Assembly (NCBI GenBank): GCA_036426205.1
Contig: CM071568.1
Span: 49,879,045 to 49,943,044, forward strand
Direction: 5' to 3'
DNA from: Ascaphus truei
Taxonomy: Eukaryota > Chordata > Amphibia > Anura > Ascaphidae
Length of the DNA: 64,000 nucleotides
Each line of letters begins with the position of its first letter. Position 1 is the first letter of the stretch. Below, in pieces: positions 22,601 through 33,027 of this stretch. The position numbers and the translations under genes were made by a program. Under the pieces are notes generated by a model that did not search any database, had not been told where the DNA came from, and saw only the letters and a program-made list of their open reading frames with translations.

Positions 22601-23354
22601 GAAGAAGCCATGGCTTGTAATTTTCTCCAGTGAAGAGCGAGGCGACGGTCCTGCTGAATGAACAATCCATCAGTGGACAGTCCACCTGCCGGTGGCCTCG
22701 TTCTCCGCAGGTGGAACATGGAGAGTGTTCCCTCACAGGAGGGGGCCGTGGATAGCGCTTCACTGGACCGGATACTGGATACCAAGCATCTGGTGGGTCT
22801 TGTGGGTGACGTCCTCGGAAGTTCCTCTCATTTTGCAATGAGTCGACATCAGGAAGGATATGAGGGTCTCGGCGGGGACCAGCATTTGGACTCCGCCCTT
22901 GCTGAAATGACTGCTCCTTCCGTTGGACTTGGCAGTTGCGCGTGGACGGGTCGTAGGTTCCCCATTGATCCGACCTCCCTCTTTGGGTGTCCGCAGGTGC
23001 CGGTGAAGTCGGATCCGTCGGGTCCAGGACACTCGCCTGCTCCTCAGCCCCAAGGAAGTTCTCCACGAGTCGGACCGCCAAAGCTAGGGTTTCAGCAGCG
23101 TGGCGTTTTACCCACGAGCGTGCGGAAGGGGTTATTATTTGTAGGAATTGTTCCAAAACCACCTGCTCAAGAATTGCCTCCTTAGTGCACTCCTCGGGTT
23201 GTATCCAGCGCGTACATAAGTCCAATAACCACTGAGCGAGGGCCCGGGGTCTCATCTTAGCGGTGTACTTCATGTTCCGGAACTGCTGCCGGTAGGTCTC
23301 TGGGGTCAGACCTAAGCGATCCAGTATGGCGGCTTTCACTTGTCGGTAGTCCAT
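22563..23354 (-). pseudogene. Gmr1-like gag with SCAN-like capsid domain
   Basis: Residues 1-106 (about 23037-23354) resemble a SCAN domain: YRQQFR, MRPRALAQWLLDLCTRWIQP, KEAILEQVVLEQFLQ and WVKRHAAETLALAVRLVE. SCAN domains of vertebrate zinc-finger proteins derive from the capsid of a Gmr1-like element (established), and dimerise. A Pro/Arg-rich linker leads to a perfect CCHC knuckle CSTCGERGHRQVDC (22677-22718). No zinc-finger array follows and it sits inside an LTR element, so it is gag, not a host SCAN gene. A TAG and a frame change separate it from the N-terminal piece. Confidence 0.82.
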
Positions 23355-23466
23355 TGCCTGATCTGCAGGGAGGCCCTGATATGAGGCCTGGGCTTCTCCT
23401 ATGAGGAGCGGGGCCTAAGCAGTTGCCCAGCGATCTGCAGCCCAGCCCTGAGCTTCGGCAACCCTT

Positions 23467-23766
23467 TCAAATGTCAGTAAAAAAGCCTCTGGATCCTCGT
23501 TTGGAGCCATTTTCCTCAGGAGTACCGGGGGGTTTGTTTGCAAGTTCTGGACTGGCAGACCCCTGGAATTGGGTCAGCAGCTTGGCCATCCGCTCATCCT
23601 GTGCTGTTTGCTGCTGGGTTAGGAGCTGGGTTTGCTGCTGCAATAGTAGTTGGGCCTGCTCCTGCATTAACAGTCCCTGCTGTTTGGTCTGCTCCTGCAT
23701 TAACGGTCCCTGCTGTCTGGTCTGCTCGCACAGAAACTCTTTCAAAATTTCTTCCATTTTTCTCAT
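23467..23766 (-). pseudogene. Gmr1-like gag N terminus, Gln-rich coiled coil
   Basis: Starts at ATG 23764-23766, about 50 nt after the primer-binding site, and reads MRKMEEILKEFLCEQTRQQG followed by heptad-like Gln/Leu-rich repeats, consistent with a coiled coil. A frame change near 23500 shifts the end; the true continuation (MAPNEDPEAFLLTFERVAEA) is in the next frame. It joins the SCAN-like capsid after a TAG near 23413. Confidence 0.75.
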
Positions 23767-23817
23767 TCTTGTTTGTATGTGTGGCCCTTTTACTGCAGGA
23801 GCCTTTCAAAATCCCGG

Positions 23818-23831
23818 CACTTCTGACACCA
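23818..23831 (-). promoter_or_regulatory. Primer-binding site, tRNA-Leu type
   Basis: Plus-strand CACTTCTGACACCA equals the 3' end of vertebrate tRNA-Leu(CAA) including CCA, as I recall it, so the element RNA would pair with that tRNA to prime minus-strand DNA. It lies 2 nt from the 5' LTR edge at 23834, the expected place. Confidence 0.8.
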
Positions 23832-23833
23832 TA

Positions 23834-24249
23834 TGTTGCAGCGTACATGCAACTACACACGCGGGTTTCTTGACAAGGCTTATTTATTTAGCCTTAAAAA
23901 AATATACAGCACACAAAACAAAAATAGCTTTTCTTCAGCAGACAAAACAAAATTCCTTGTCTTCAGCATGGCAAACAAAACAGTTCATAACACATGTACT
24001 TTGCAAAACTGTTCTCTCTCCAGAGTTTCAGGGTATTTCCCTGCTTCAGACAGTATACAAAAAGACAGACCTTATAGCAGTAATCTAGTTCAGTATTCCA
24101 CTCCTGTCTCCTGACCAGCTAGGCTGCATGTGTGCACACACCTTGATTAGGCAGCTGGGATCCAACTAATTGCCTGAGCTTCCCAGCTCAAGTTAACCTA
24201 TTCACTGCTGCACTGCAGACTAAACATATGTCTGCCAGGCATATAACTA
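23834..24249 (-). mobile_element. 5' LTR of nested element, outer end truncated
   Basis: Same sequence as the 3' LTR from TGTTGCAGCG to GCCAGGCATATA, then diverges: the terminal 27 or so bases (CTGGTGGCTTTTATTTACCC, then TGTCACA) are missing. It has an extra GACCAGCTAGGCTGCATGTG segment near 24112. The lost end explains why no target duplication is found for the nested insertion. Confidence 0.85.
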
Positions 24250-25715
24250 CCATTGGTGGCGCTGGCAGCGTATCCGGTGTTACAGGAAGAATGCTGTAGG
24301 ATAGCTGCCCAAGAACAGCATGGGGTTTTGTACAATATTGATTACGGATTGACTGAGATTCCACCAGGGGGAGGAAAGATGATGACTTCCACCTGTTGCT
24401 ATCCAGAAAGAAGCAAGATGGATCGGCTGTTCACATTGGAGAGCACTGCGAAGACGATCAACAGCGCAGATACCAGCTGCTAGCCTCGGTGCAGGAATGG
24501 CCGTCTAAAATAACGAATAGAGTACAGGTGTATGTACAGAACCTTTCTCCCTATCCCATGCCCATTGATTACGGGCAGCAGTTGGGCCGAATATATCCTG
24601 TCACTCCGGTGGAGAAGATGGAAGCTAGATCGCAGGCTGCTGCCATCTCCACCGTCGCCCCTCAACTGGCGTTTGATTTTGGAGACTCTCCTTTGATGAC
24701 AGAATGGAAAGAGAGGTTGCAGACCAAGATGGAAACCAGATGAGGGGTATTCTCCATCAGTGATATGGATGTGGGATGTAGCCGCAGTGCTCAGCATACC
24801 ATACGGCTTAGCGACACAACTCCCTTCCGAGAACGATCCCATTGCATCACCCCGAGGGATGTGGAAGATGTGAGAAAACTGCTACAAGAAATGGAGGAGG
24901 CCGGTATTGTCCGGGGGTCGCGTAGTCCTTACGCATCGCCCATCGTGGTGGTGCGGAAGAAGAATGGGTCGGTACGGCTGTGTGTGGAATATAGAACCTT
25001 GAATAACCGTACTGTACCAGATCAGTATACCCTTCCGCGGATTGAAGACCTCCTAAATGCCCTGTCTGGGAATAAGTGGTTTAGTGTGTTGGATCTAAGA
25101 TCGGGGTACTATCAAGTGCCAATGAACTCCGAAGATCAGGAGAAGACAGCTTTCATTTGCCCGTTAGGGTTTTATCAATTCACACGTATGCCTCAAGGGA
25201 TATGTGGTGCTCCAGCCACTTTTCAGCGTCTAATGGAAAAGACAATTGGGGATATGAACCCCAGGGAATGCTTAGTGTATCTGGATGATATTATAGTGTT
25301 CGGGAAGACGCTGGAGGAGCATGAAGAAAGGCTGTTAAAAGTGCTGGATCGACTCAGTGCCGAAGGACTCAAGCTGTCCAAGGATAAGTGTCGGTTTTGC
25401 CACACCTCGGTGATTTACGTGGGTCACATTGTCTCTGCCAAGGGAATATCTACTGACCCCGGAAAGATAGAAGCAGTGGTGAATTGGCCGCGACCCAATA
25501 ACGTCATGGAATTACGTTCATTCCTGGGGTTTTGCGGGTTTTACCGAAGATTTGTGGAAGGCTACTCCTGCAAAGCGAAGGTCCTTAACAACCTTCTCAA
25601 AATCTACCCCGAGGACACGGATCGTAAAGCCACTTCCGCCCAAGCACCCTTCGGGGACAAGTGGACTCCTGCATGCGAACAGGTGTTTCTGGGGTTGAAG
25701 ATGAATTTAACATAG
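24250..25715 (+). pseudogene. Outer Gypsy reverse transcriptase
   Basis: Resumes the outer pol after the nested element: a linker (YPMPIDYGQQLGRIYPVTP), then RT from about 24790 with SPYASPIVVVRKKNGSVRLC, WFSVLDLRSGYYQVPM, RMPQGICGAPATFQRLM and the YLDD box at 25248-25259. RT core and thumb are intact in one frame from 24765 to a TAG at 25713. The motif usually reading CVDYR is CVEYR here. The same frame continues after the TAG. Confidence 0.92.
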
Positions 25716-26729
25716 GCTCCGGTGCTGGCGTATGCAGATCTTGAGCGACCATATATTCTACATGTAGATGCCAGTTTTAACGGCTTAGGAGCGGTGCTGC
25801 ACCAGAAATACGATACCGGACTTCGACCGGTGGCTTATGACAAGCTCGACATGCTTGGTACCCTGAAAGGCTCACAGAAGACTGAATGGAGTAAGCATGT
25901 AGAGACTTTGGTGCATGCTTATAACTGTACTCGCCATGAGTCCACTGGAAATACACCTTATTTCCTGATGTTCGGACGAGAAGCGCAGCTACCAGTGGAT
26001 GTACGGCTACGGATATCTACCGATGGGGTATCCAAGAGGACGCATTTCCAGTATGTGCAAAGACTACCAGACAGTTTGCAGCAGGCATATAAATTGGCAG
26101 AGAAAGCTTCGGCTCAATTAAATGCGAGTAATAAGAAACGCTACGATCATAAAGTGCGGCACAAGGAAATTCGTCCAGGGAATGCTATCCTTCTTTGCAA
26201 TCTGGGCATCCCCGGGAAGCATAAACTGGCCAACGGTTGGAGAGATGGTGTATATGAAGTGGAGTCGCAGATGCCTGGCCTCCCGGTATACCATATCAAA
26301 GACTCAGAAGGCCGGGTAAAGGTATGGCATAGAAATCCCCTACTCCCTATACCTCAAGTAGGAGACGAAGATTTGGAAATACCAGTGGCCTCTGTAGATG
26401 GGGAGCCAAATGTTCCAGAGGTTGGTTCAGAGACTGTAGACAATACCACCTCTGAGGAGTCTATGGAGGGAACCTCTCAAAGGGGCCTTCCGACCGCTGG
26501 GGCATCTCCTGAAGGAGCTACGGGTAAAGGGCCCCATGGTCCAACACCAGATAAGCTGACTCCAATGAGCCAGCCTTTAGACCCACAGAGCCCATGCTTT
26601 GTGCCTCAAAGAGACTGTGTTGAAACATTGAGCCCCTCAAGGGAAGAGACTGAGTTGCAAACCAAGATTAGTTACTCTCCAGAGGGAGTAACTGAAGAAC
26701 AGATGCGCAGAAGTCAAAGAGTTGGTTAA
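25716..26729 (+). pseudogene. RNase H stub fused to integrase C terminus
   Basis: First about 40 residues are the start of RNase H (YILHVDASFNGLGAVLHQ, with the first Asp). At about 25845 the frame switches without a break to integrase (LDMLGTLKGSQKTEW, HAYNCTRHESTGNTPYFLMF), losing most of RNase H and the integrase zinc-binding and catalytic domains. A Pro/Ser-rich tail of about 120 residues follows, ending at TAA 26727-26729. The deletion keeps the frame, giving an open but inactive chimera. Confidence 0.85.
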
Positions 26730-26941
26730 CCTCCCATGAGAATGACTTATGATCAATTCGGGGCACCCCATTATGAGGCTCAGCAGTGGGCTCGCAGTAG
26801 AGTGAGATCTGTGATTGGAATGTTCAATGAAATGTATAATCTCATGTAGAGTATACAGTGATAAGTTAAATTTCCATATATGCATTTTTATTGTGTAATT
26901 GTGTGACATTGGTTTACGTTCCAAGCGGGGTCGTTGGATTC

Positions 26942-26955
26942 CACCAGGGGGAGAA
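26942..26955 (+). promoter_or_regulatory. Polypurine tract of outer Gypsy
   Basis: CACCAGGGGGAGAA immediately precedes the 3' LTR at 26956; such tracts prime plus-strand synthesis. Sequence before it (26730-26941) is a short non-coding 3' leader. Confidence 0.75.
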
Positions 26956-28144
26956 TGTAGTTGTGTTCCCTGAATATCCCTTTTCTTGTACCTAGCTGCT
27001 AGTGCTGTAGGGACAAGCGGCAGGTCAGTTGGCCCTTCAGGAGGGTGGGGGTCGAGCAGGCAGCGTTCGGGTGTTACAGAGGCTCCGTGGCGGACCGACA
27101 AGCACAGGGTGCCGTCATGTTGGATCGTTGCGCATGCGCAGTATAGATGTGCTACGGGGAGCTTCTGGAAGGTTGCACATGCGCAGGGTAAGCGCGCGAA
27201 CGGCTGGCCAAGAGAGGAGGCTCTTAGCCGGAACTACAACTCCCATGAGCCTCAGTAAGGTCAGAGGGGGCTCAGGAGCCAATAGGAAGGCAAGGATTGC
27301 TGAGAGGCTGGAAAGGGAAACTAGCTGCGGAGACCACGCTAGCCTGTGCGCCCCGGGGAAGCAAGGGGAGAGGAGGTGTGTGTTGCAGGGGGGCGGTGAC
27401 CCACTGCATAGGCCAGAGATTCCCCTTAGGCCCAGTGCAGGCCCTGAGTCACCACTAGCTTGTGGTACTGCAGGGAACGGCCACAGATGGGGACAGCATA
27501 CCCTTTATTGAGATCAGCAGACAGGGACACAGTGTTTTCGTGTGCTGCTTTGAGAGTGGTGGTTTGGGATCAAGCTGCTGGACTCAAGTAAAGACTCGTG
27601 GGAGACTACGCTGGATCGGCGGATCCTTTGCGAAGTACAGTTACTGGCTGCTGGAGGAGACGGAAGGTATTATACTAAGTGCACCAACACCGGTACGTGC
27701 AGGCGCTGATCCCGCCTTGGGGGAGGGTTCTTTCTTGGGGGAGGGACACTGAGGGTTGAGTGACCAAGGGACTGGTCCAGTACATTGGACACGGTGTGGG
27801 GTACACGCGGTCGTGGGAAGAGACGTTACTCCAAGGTGGAGGTGGCAAAGCCACAGGTGTTATATTATTGTATTGCCATATCTGCTTGCATGGTGGTTAT
27901 ATATACATATGTGTGTATGTTCATGTTTTGCATTCACTTATAGTAAACCGTTATACTATATAGGATACCATTGTTATTCTTGTCCTGGGGAATCTTACTA
28001 ATTGGGGATCCTGGGCAAGTGGAGGCACTGCCAAGTACATATTGTTGCCCCAGGCTCCCAGCTAGCGGAGGCCCAGATCTCACTGAGCCAACAGGTACAC
28101 ACAGCATTAGTAGTCTTTCTATGTCAGTAGGAAAGAGCGCTACA
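26956..28144 (+). mobile_element. 3' LTR of the Gypsy element (1189 bp)
   Basis: Full counterpart of the 5' LTR and longer by 209 bp, keeping a block (about 27622-27830) with CTGCTGGAGGAGACGGAAGG and TTGGGGGAGGG repeats. Ends CGCTACA at 28144. From 28145 to 28310 the flanking DNA shows no recognisable gene. Confidence 0.9.
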
Positions 28145-28626
28145 AAACATTAAGACATCTTCCCCAAACCTCCCATCCTTGCATTCTGGCAACGGCCAAA
28201 CCTCAGATTGACGTCAGTCAATAGAAAACTTCATAACGAACTCAAGGACGCTGTGAATGGCATGCAACACTACACGCTGCAAACATTTGCCAAGATACCA
28301 CAACCAGTCACAAATATATGTAACCCTCCTTCCTATTGGGGTTAAAGGAGATTCTAAGCATTTGCCCTTGAGATACTTTTCTGCATATGACCAGGCAGGA
28401 GCTTAGCTCCGCCCCTTTCTTGCCCAGAGACTGGAGGGGATGGGGTGGGGGGGTTATAGGAGTGACACAGAGAAAAGAGCAGGAGGATTCCAGGAGAGTT
28501 AAAGACAGAGAGAGGCTGAAAGCAAAGATCAAGTAAGGATCTAAGCTGAGAGTAGTTGGGTTGAGATAGGAACCATTGTTATTGTTTTACAGTACAGGGA
28601 AGTGTCCCTTGTAGCGAGGCCCTTAA

Positions 28627-29160
28627 GGCCCGTTTTATAGTTGGCGCGTATGTGCGTGCGTGCTAATGCACTTGCACGTGCAGCACACTTTCTGTGGATA
28701 CAGGGCTGTGCTGTGAGCGACAAGTGGGCGTGGCTAAGACGTCACACTTGGCTTCACACACAGCCACAGCCTGCACAGTTTTTACAACAGATTCAAGGCT
28801 GCTGCCGCAGCAAAGGGGAGAGAGTGCCTTGTTACAAGGGCTGCCCAGTTTGAGTTGTGCCTGTGTGTGAATTCTCGATGTGGGAACCGCGCACAAAACG
28901 CTCTGTATGCTGGCGAGGCAGGGTGAGTTGCGTGCTCCTCCTGCCCCCGGGAACCCCACCCTCCAGCCTATCCCAGCCGCACTGCAATTGGCTTGGCAGA
29001 GTCACGTGGCGCGGCAGCAGCACAAATATATACATTTTCACATCTTTGCTGTACTCTGCCGCGCCACCGCTCACTGTCTTGCGCGCGTGGCCGAAGTATA
29101 GCAGGCCAGGCTAGGACACAGACAATTATACGTGCCGCGCGCGAACTATATTACGGGCTT
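28627..29160. mobile_element. TAA-flanked MITE, 534 bp
   Basis: Termini GGCCCGTTTTATAGTT and ACTATATTACGGGCTT are imperfect inverted repeats. Flanks are TAA at 28624-28626 and 29161-29163. The target TAA on the right is shared with the next MITE. GC-rich, non-coding; contains CACGTG boxes. The TWA target fits PIF/Harbinger. Confidence 0.75.
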
Positions 29161-29163
29161 TAA

Positions 29164-29499
29164 GGCCGCGGTCCCAGTGTGCACTGTAGCGGGGGGGGCG
29201 GCGCATGCACAGCGCTTCACCGCGATCTGGGAGAAGAAGCAGGAGATTGTGACGGGGGGCGTGGCCATTACCTCACGCGGCTGGTTTGCCCTCATTGGCT
29301 GAACCGCCGGCAGGGGCGTGGCCACCCCTCCGTCGCAAATTGTAAATACATTTTGAATATCTTTGGAAAAACTTATCGTACGGCGCGGCTGCACATTCCA
29401 TGCGAAGGTACATACTGGGCCCAGCCCCATTGAGGGGCGGCGCTTGTTCGCGCAGTGCACCCCGAGGGGTGCGCTGCAGAAGGCACTGGGACCACGGCC
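29164..29499. mobile_element. TAA-flanked MITE, 336 bp
   Basis: Termini GGCCGCGGTCCCAGTG and CACTGGGACCACGGCC match as inverted repeats with one mismatch. TAA flanks are 29161-29163 and 29500-29502. It abuts the previous MITE with only the shared TAA between them. Contains a CTCATTGGCTGAACCGCC block also found in the MITE at 38534-38887. Confidence 0.85.
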
Positions 29500-29549
29500 T
29501 AATAAAGGGAGCTAGAACAGTACAGGGAAGTGTCCCTTATAGTGAGGCC

Positions 29550-29853
29550 CACCGCCCTTAAGCACTTACCTGTGTCTGCCGCCCTGCTTTCCTTTCAGAA
29601 TCCAGCGTCAAACTATGCCGCGGACGCCACCGTGATGTCGCATGGCGTCACGTTACCATGGCAACGAAGCGCCATGTGACGTCGATTTTTAAGGAGAAGT
29701 AGAGCCGCAGAACGGAGGCGGCTGGCACAGGTAAGTCCCTTCCCATTAGGTCGGATAGGCCGAGAGCGTGGCAAATGCAAATGAGGGCGGACATTTTTGC
29801 CGCCCCAAAATTTTTCTGCCTTAGGCCCGGGCCTAATGGGAAATCTGACACTG
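29550..29853. mobile_element. hAT-like insert with 8-bp target duplication
   Basis: Flanked by GTGAGGCC at 29542-29549 and 29854-29861. The right end reads on the minus strand CAGTGTCAGATTTCCCATTA, a typical hAT terminus; the left end (CACCGCCCTTAAGCAC) is only weakly similar. Part of the flanking repeat itself contains TAGTGAGGCCC, which slightly weakens the duplication evidence. Confidence 0.6.
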
Positions 29854-30423
29854 GTGAGGCCCTTATTATACGTGCTGAAGCAGAACAGAGGAGTATCCCT
29901 TATAGTGAGGCCCTTAATATAGAGCGCTAAAGTAGAACAGGGAAGTGTCTTTCACAACTAAGGGGGTCATGCAGTAAGCGGCGGAAAGGCACTTCTCGCC
30001 CGTTTCACGCCAAAAATGCATACCCCTATTCAGTAAGGGGCGAAAACTTGGTGAAAATCAAAAATACCGCCAATGTATTTGGCGGTTTATTTTTTTCCAC
30101 CATCGGCGAGGCGAAAACGCACTTTGCGCCGCAACTAGCCATTTTTCCAACCACGCTCAATTCTAGTAGTGGCGAGTAGTGGCGAGTAGCTTTGCGCCAC
30201 TCTAGAATGGCGTTTTTCAGGCGAATTCGGCACGCCACAAAAAGTAGGCAAGTTGCTGGAGAGAGGCTGCGGATGAGCGGCGGATCGGCACTTAGAAAAA
30301 CTCAGGCCTTTTTCCTGCCTGGGATTGATGCCAGGGGTCTCCGGAGCTGATACCATTAATACCAGCACCGGAGCCCCCCGGCATGCATCCGAGGCAAGAA
30401 AAATGCATGTAAAGCCCACTTCA

Positions 30424-30710
30424 TTACCTTAGCGGCTAACCGCTAAGGCAATGAAGGGGTTAACCCGCCGTGCCAGGTTTATTGTGGGTAGCGGGGGTGG
30501 GTGAAGGGGGTATTTGGGCCTTGTTGCTTGTTTAGGACTTGCGGGGGGGGGGGTTTGCGGGTGCACTTAACCCCTTCACGACCGTAGCGGTTAATAACGC
30601 TGCGGTCATGAAGGGGTTAAGCCCTCCTGCTACCCACCCGCAAGCCCTAAAAACCACCGTTGGGGCCAAATACCCCCTTCACCCACCACCGCTACTCACA
30701 ATAAAAAAAA
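30424..30710. repeat. Fold-back segment
   Basis: Inverted pairs nest around 30575: TTTATTGTGGGTAGCGGGGG with GGGTGAAGGGGGTATTTGG on the left match CCAAATACCCCCTTCACCC with GCTACTCACAATAAA on the right, and AACCCCTTCACGACCG pairs with CGGTCATGAAGGGGTT around 30593. The counterpart in the second duplication copy is about 32695-32965. An (AT)n run of about 90 bp follows. Confidence 0.8.
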
Positions 30711-30741
30711 ACACTCACAACAGCCCCACACTAAATAAATA

Positions 30742-30809
<68 letters not shown>

Positions 30810-31362
30810 ATATATTATACACCCCAACAACCCCTAACATACACATATGCACATCATGATACTATGAGGCCGGCGGGGGCCCTCGGGTGTTACCTGCAGG
30901 CCTGCAGTACCATTTCTGTGCCCCCCCCCCAATTAATGTCAAACACATACATACTTATAAAGAAATAACCCCCCCCTAACACATACAATACAGATATGAT
31001 ATCTGAATGTAATTGCAATGTATTGGCTATGTATTTTGTGGGCAACGGAAGACAAGGATTTTTGCTGGCGATGGGGGCTTCTTATTGATGAGGTCAGTAG
31101 TACTTTATTTATTTTAATATGCTAGTTAATGTGTTTAATAATGGGCAAATAATCTATTATCCCTATCTGGATAATAGTTATTTTGCACATTATTGTACTG
31201 TAGGTGTTGGGGGCGGGATTGATGTATTGAATGTATAGGTCAGGATATTTATTTTACATTCAGGGTTTGTTCCTTTTGGTTCTGCGTGAGACCTCTGGAG
31301 ACCACCTGCGGTATCCTCGGGTATCTCACGGGTATCAGGCTGCGTGGTCCACGGGGGACACC

Positions 31363-31524
31363 TGCGGGGAAGAACCGGTGGCCCCACATCTGTGGGGGCA
31401 CCGCGGACCCATAGTCTGCGGGGAAGAACAGGTGGCCTCACATCTGTGGGGGCACCGCGGACCCGTAGTGTGCGGGGAAGAACCGGTGGCCCCACATTTG
31501 TGGGGGCACCGCGGACCCGTAGGG
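31363..31524 (+). repeat. 54-bp minisatellite, three units
   Basis: Units starting GCGGGGAAGAACCGGTGG at about 31363, 31417 and 31471, each with the hairpin CCCCACATCTGTGGGG. Units differ at a few bases. The multiple of 3 keeps frames open on both strands, which is not evidence of coding. Confidence 0.9.
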
Positions 31525-31777
31525 GCATGGGCAGGATGAAGATGAGGATGGCCTTCATCGTGGCAGCCGGACATGGGTGAGTGCTATATGTATTTATTGT
31601 ATTACATAGTTACATAGTAGATGAGGTTGAAAAAAGACTTCCGTCCATCAAGTTCAACCTATGCTAAATTTAGACAACAGATACTTTATCCTATATCTAT
31701 ACTTACTTATTTATCCAGAGGAAGGCAAACAAAAAACCCCATTAAGGGGAAAAATTAATTCCTTCCTGACTCCAAGA

Positions 31778-32993
31778 CGGCCTAATAAAGGGAGCTAGAA
31801 CAGTACAGGAAGTGTCCCTTATATGAGGCCCACCGCCCTTAACACTTACCTGTGTCTGCCGCCCTGCTTTCCTTTCAGAATCCAGCGTCAACTATGCCGC
31901 GGAACGCCACCGTGATGTCGCATGGCGTCACGTTACCATGGCAACGAAGCGCCATGTGACTCGATTTTTAAGGAGAGTAGAGCCGCAGAACGAGGCGCTG
32001 GCACAGGTAAGTCCCTTCCCATTAGGTCGGATAGGCCGGAGGCGTGGCAAATGCAAATGAGGGCGGACATTTTTGCCGCCCCAAAATTTTTCTCTGCCTT
32101 AGGCCCGGGCCTAATGGGAAATCTGACACTGGTGAGGCCCTTATTATACGTGCTGAAGCAGAACAGAGAGTATCCCTTATAGTGAGGCCCTTAATATAGA
32201 GCGCTAAGTAGAACAGGGAAGTGTCTTTCACAACTAGGGGTCATGCAGTAACGGCGGAAAGGCACTTCTCGCCCGTTTCACGCCAAAATGCATACCCCTA
32301 TTCAGTAAGGGGCGAAAACTTGGTGAAAATCAAATAACCCGCCAATGTATTTGGCGGTTTATTTTTTTCCACCATCGCGAGGCGAAAACGCACTTTGCGC
32401 CGCAACTAGCCATTTTTCCAACCACGCTCAATTCTAGTAGTGGCAGTATGTGCGAGTAGCTTTGCGCCACTCTAGAATGGCGTTTTCTCAGGCGAATTCG
32501 GCACGCCACAAAAGTAGCAAGTTTGCTGGAGAGAGGCTGCGATGAGCGGCGGATCGGCCACTTGAGAAAAACTCAGGCTTTTTCCTGCCTGGATTGATGC
32601 CAGGGGTCTCCGCTGATACCATTAATACCAGCACCGAGCCCCCGGCATGCATCCGAGGCAAAAAATGCATGTAAGCCCACTCATTACCTTAGCTGCTAAC
32701 CGCTAAGGCAATGAAGGGTTAACCCGCCGTGCCAGGTTTATTGTGGGTAGCGGGGTGGTGAAGGGGGTATTGGGCCTTGTGCTTGTTTAGGACTTGCGGG
32801 GGGGGGGGTTTGTCGGGTGCACTTAACCCTTCACGACCGTAGCGGTTAATACGCTGCGGTCATGAGGGGTTAAGCCCTCCTGCTACCCACCCGCAAGCCC
32901 TAAAAACCACCGTTGGGGCCAAACCCCCCTTCACCCACCCCGCTACTCACAATAAAAAAAACACTCACACAGCCCACACTAAATAATAAATTA

Positions 32994-33027
<34 letters not shown>

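Larger units (their letters stand above)
20798..24249 (-). mobile_element. Gmr1-like LTR element nested in the Gypsy
   Basis: Minus-strand element with LTRs at 23834-24249 (5') and 20798-21240 (3'). Order on the minus strand is LTR, tRNA-Leu-type primer site, gag with a SCAN-like capsid and CCHC knuckle, protease, reverse transcriptase, RNase H, purine tract, LTR. RNase H runs straight into the 3' LTR with no integrase after it. That fits the Gmr1 group, where integrase precedes reverse transcriptase (established for that group). Integrase itself is deleted here. It lies inside the protease region of the outer element. Confidence 0.88.
18512..28144 (+). mobile_element. Gypsy LTR retrotransposon, interrupted
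   Basis: Bounded by homologous LTRs (18512-19491 and 26956-28144), both TGTAG...GCTACA. Plus-strand order is gag, CCHC knuckle, protease, reverse transcriptase, RNase H stub, integrase C terminus, purine tract, LTR, which is the standard Gypsy order. A second LTR element in opposite orientation sits at 20798-24249. Without that insertion the element is about 6.2 kb. No matching target duplication is seen at the outer edges (AGAA before, AAAC after). Internal deletions and stops make it inactive. Confidence 0.92.
29495..31777. repeat. Tandem duplication, copy 1 (2283 bp)
   Basis: From CGGCCTAATAAAGGGAGC to CCTTCCTGACTCCAAGA, repeated immediately at 31778-34013. It includes part of the older LTR-like repeat, a hAT-like insert, the left end of the 29962 MITE, a fold-back segment, an AT microsatellite (about 30739-30832), a 54-bp minisatellite and the first 170 bp of a CR1 3' end. 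This copy looks clean, with intact homopolymers. Confidence 0.95.

Noticed and set aside
23037..23354. Host SCAN zinc-finger gene
   Set aside because: No C2H2 finger array, no exon structure, and the sequence lies between retroelement LTRs next to a CCHC knuckle.
24360..24385. Second polypurine tract (CCACCAGGGGGAGGAAAG) as another LTR boundary
   Set aside because: It resembles the tract at 26942 but lies inside the pol coding stretch and no LTR follows.
31190..31580. Overlapping open frames of 78-122 codons with repeated GEEPVAPHLWGHRGP-like text
   Set aside because: Caused by the 54-bp minisatellite; broken in the second duplication copy and open on both strands.
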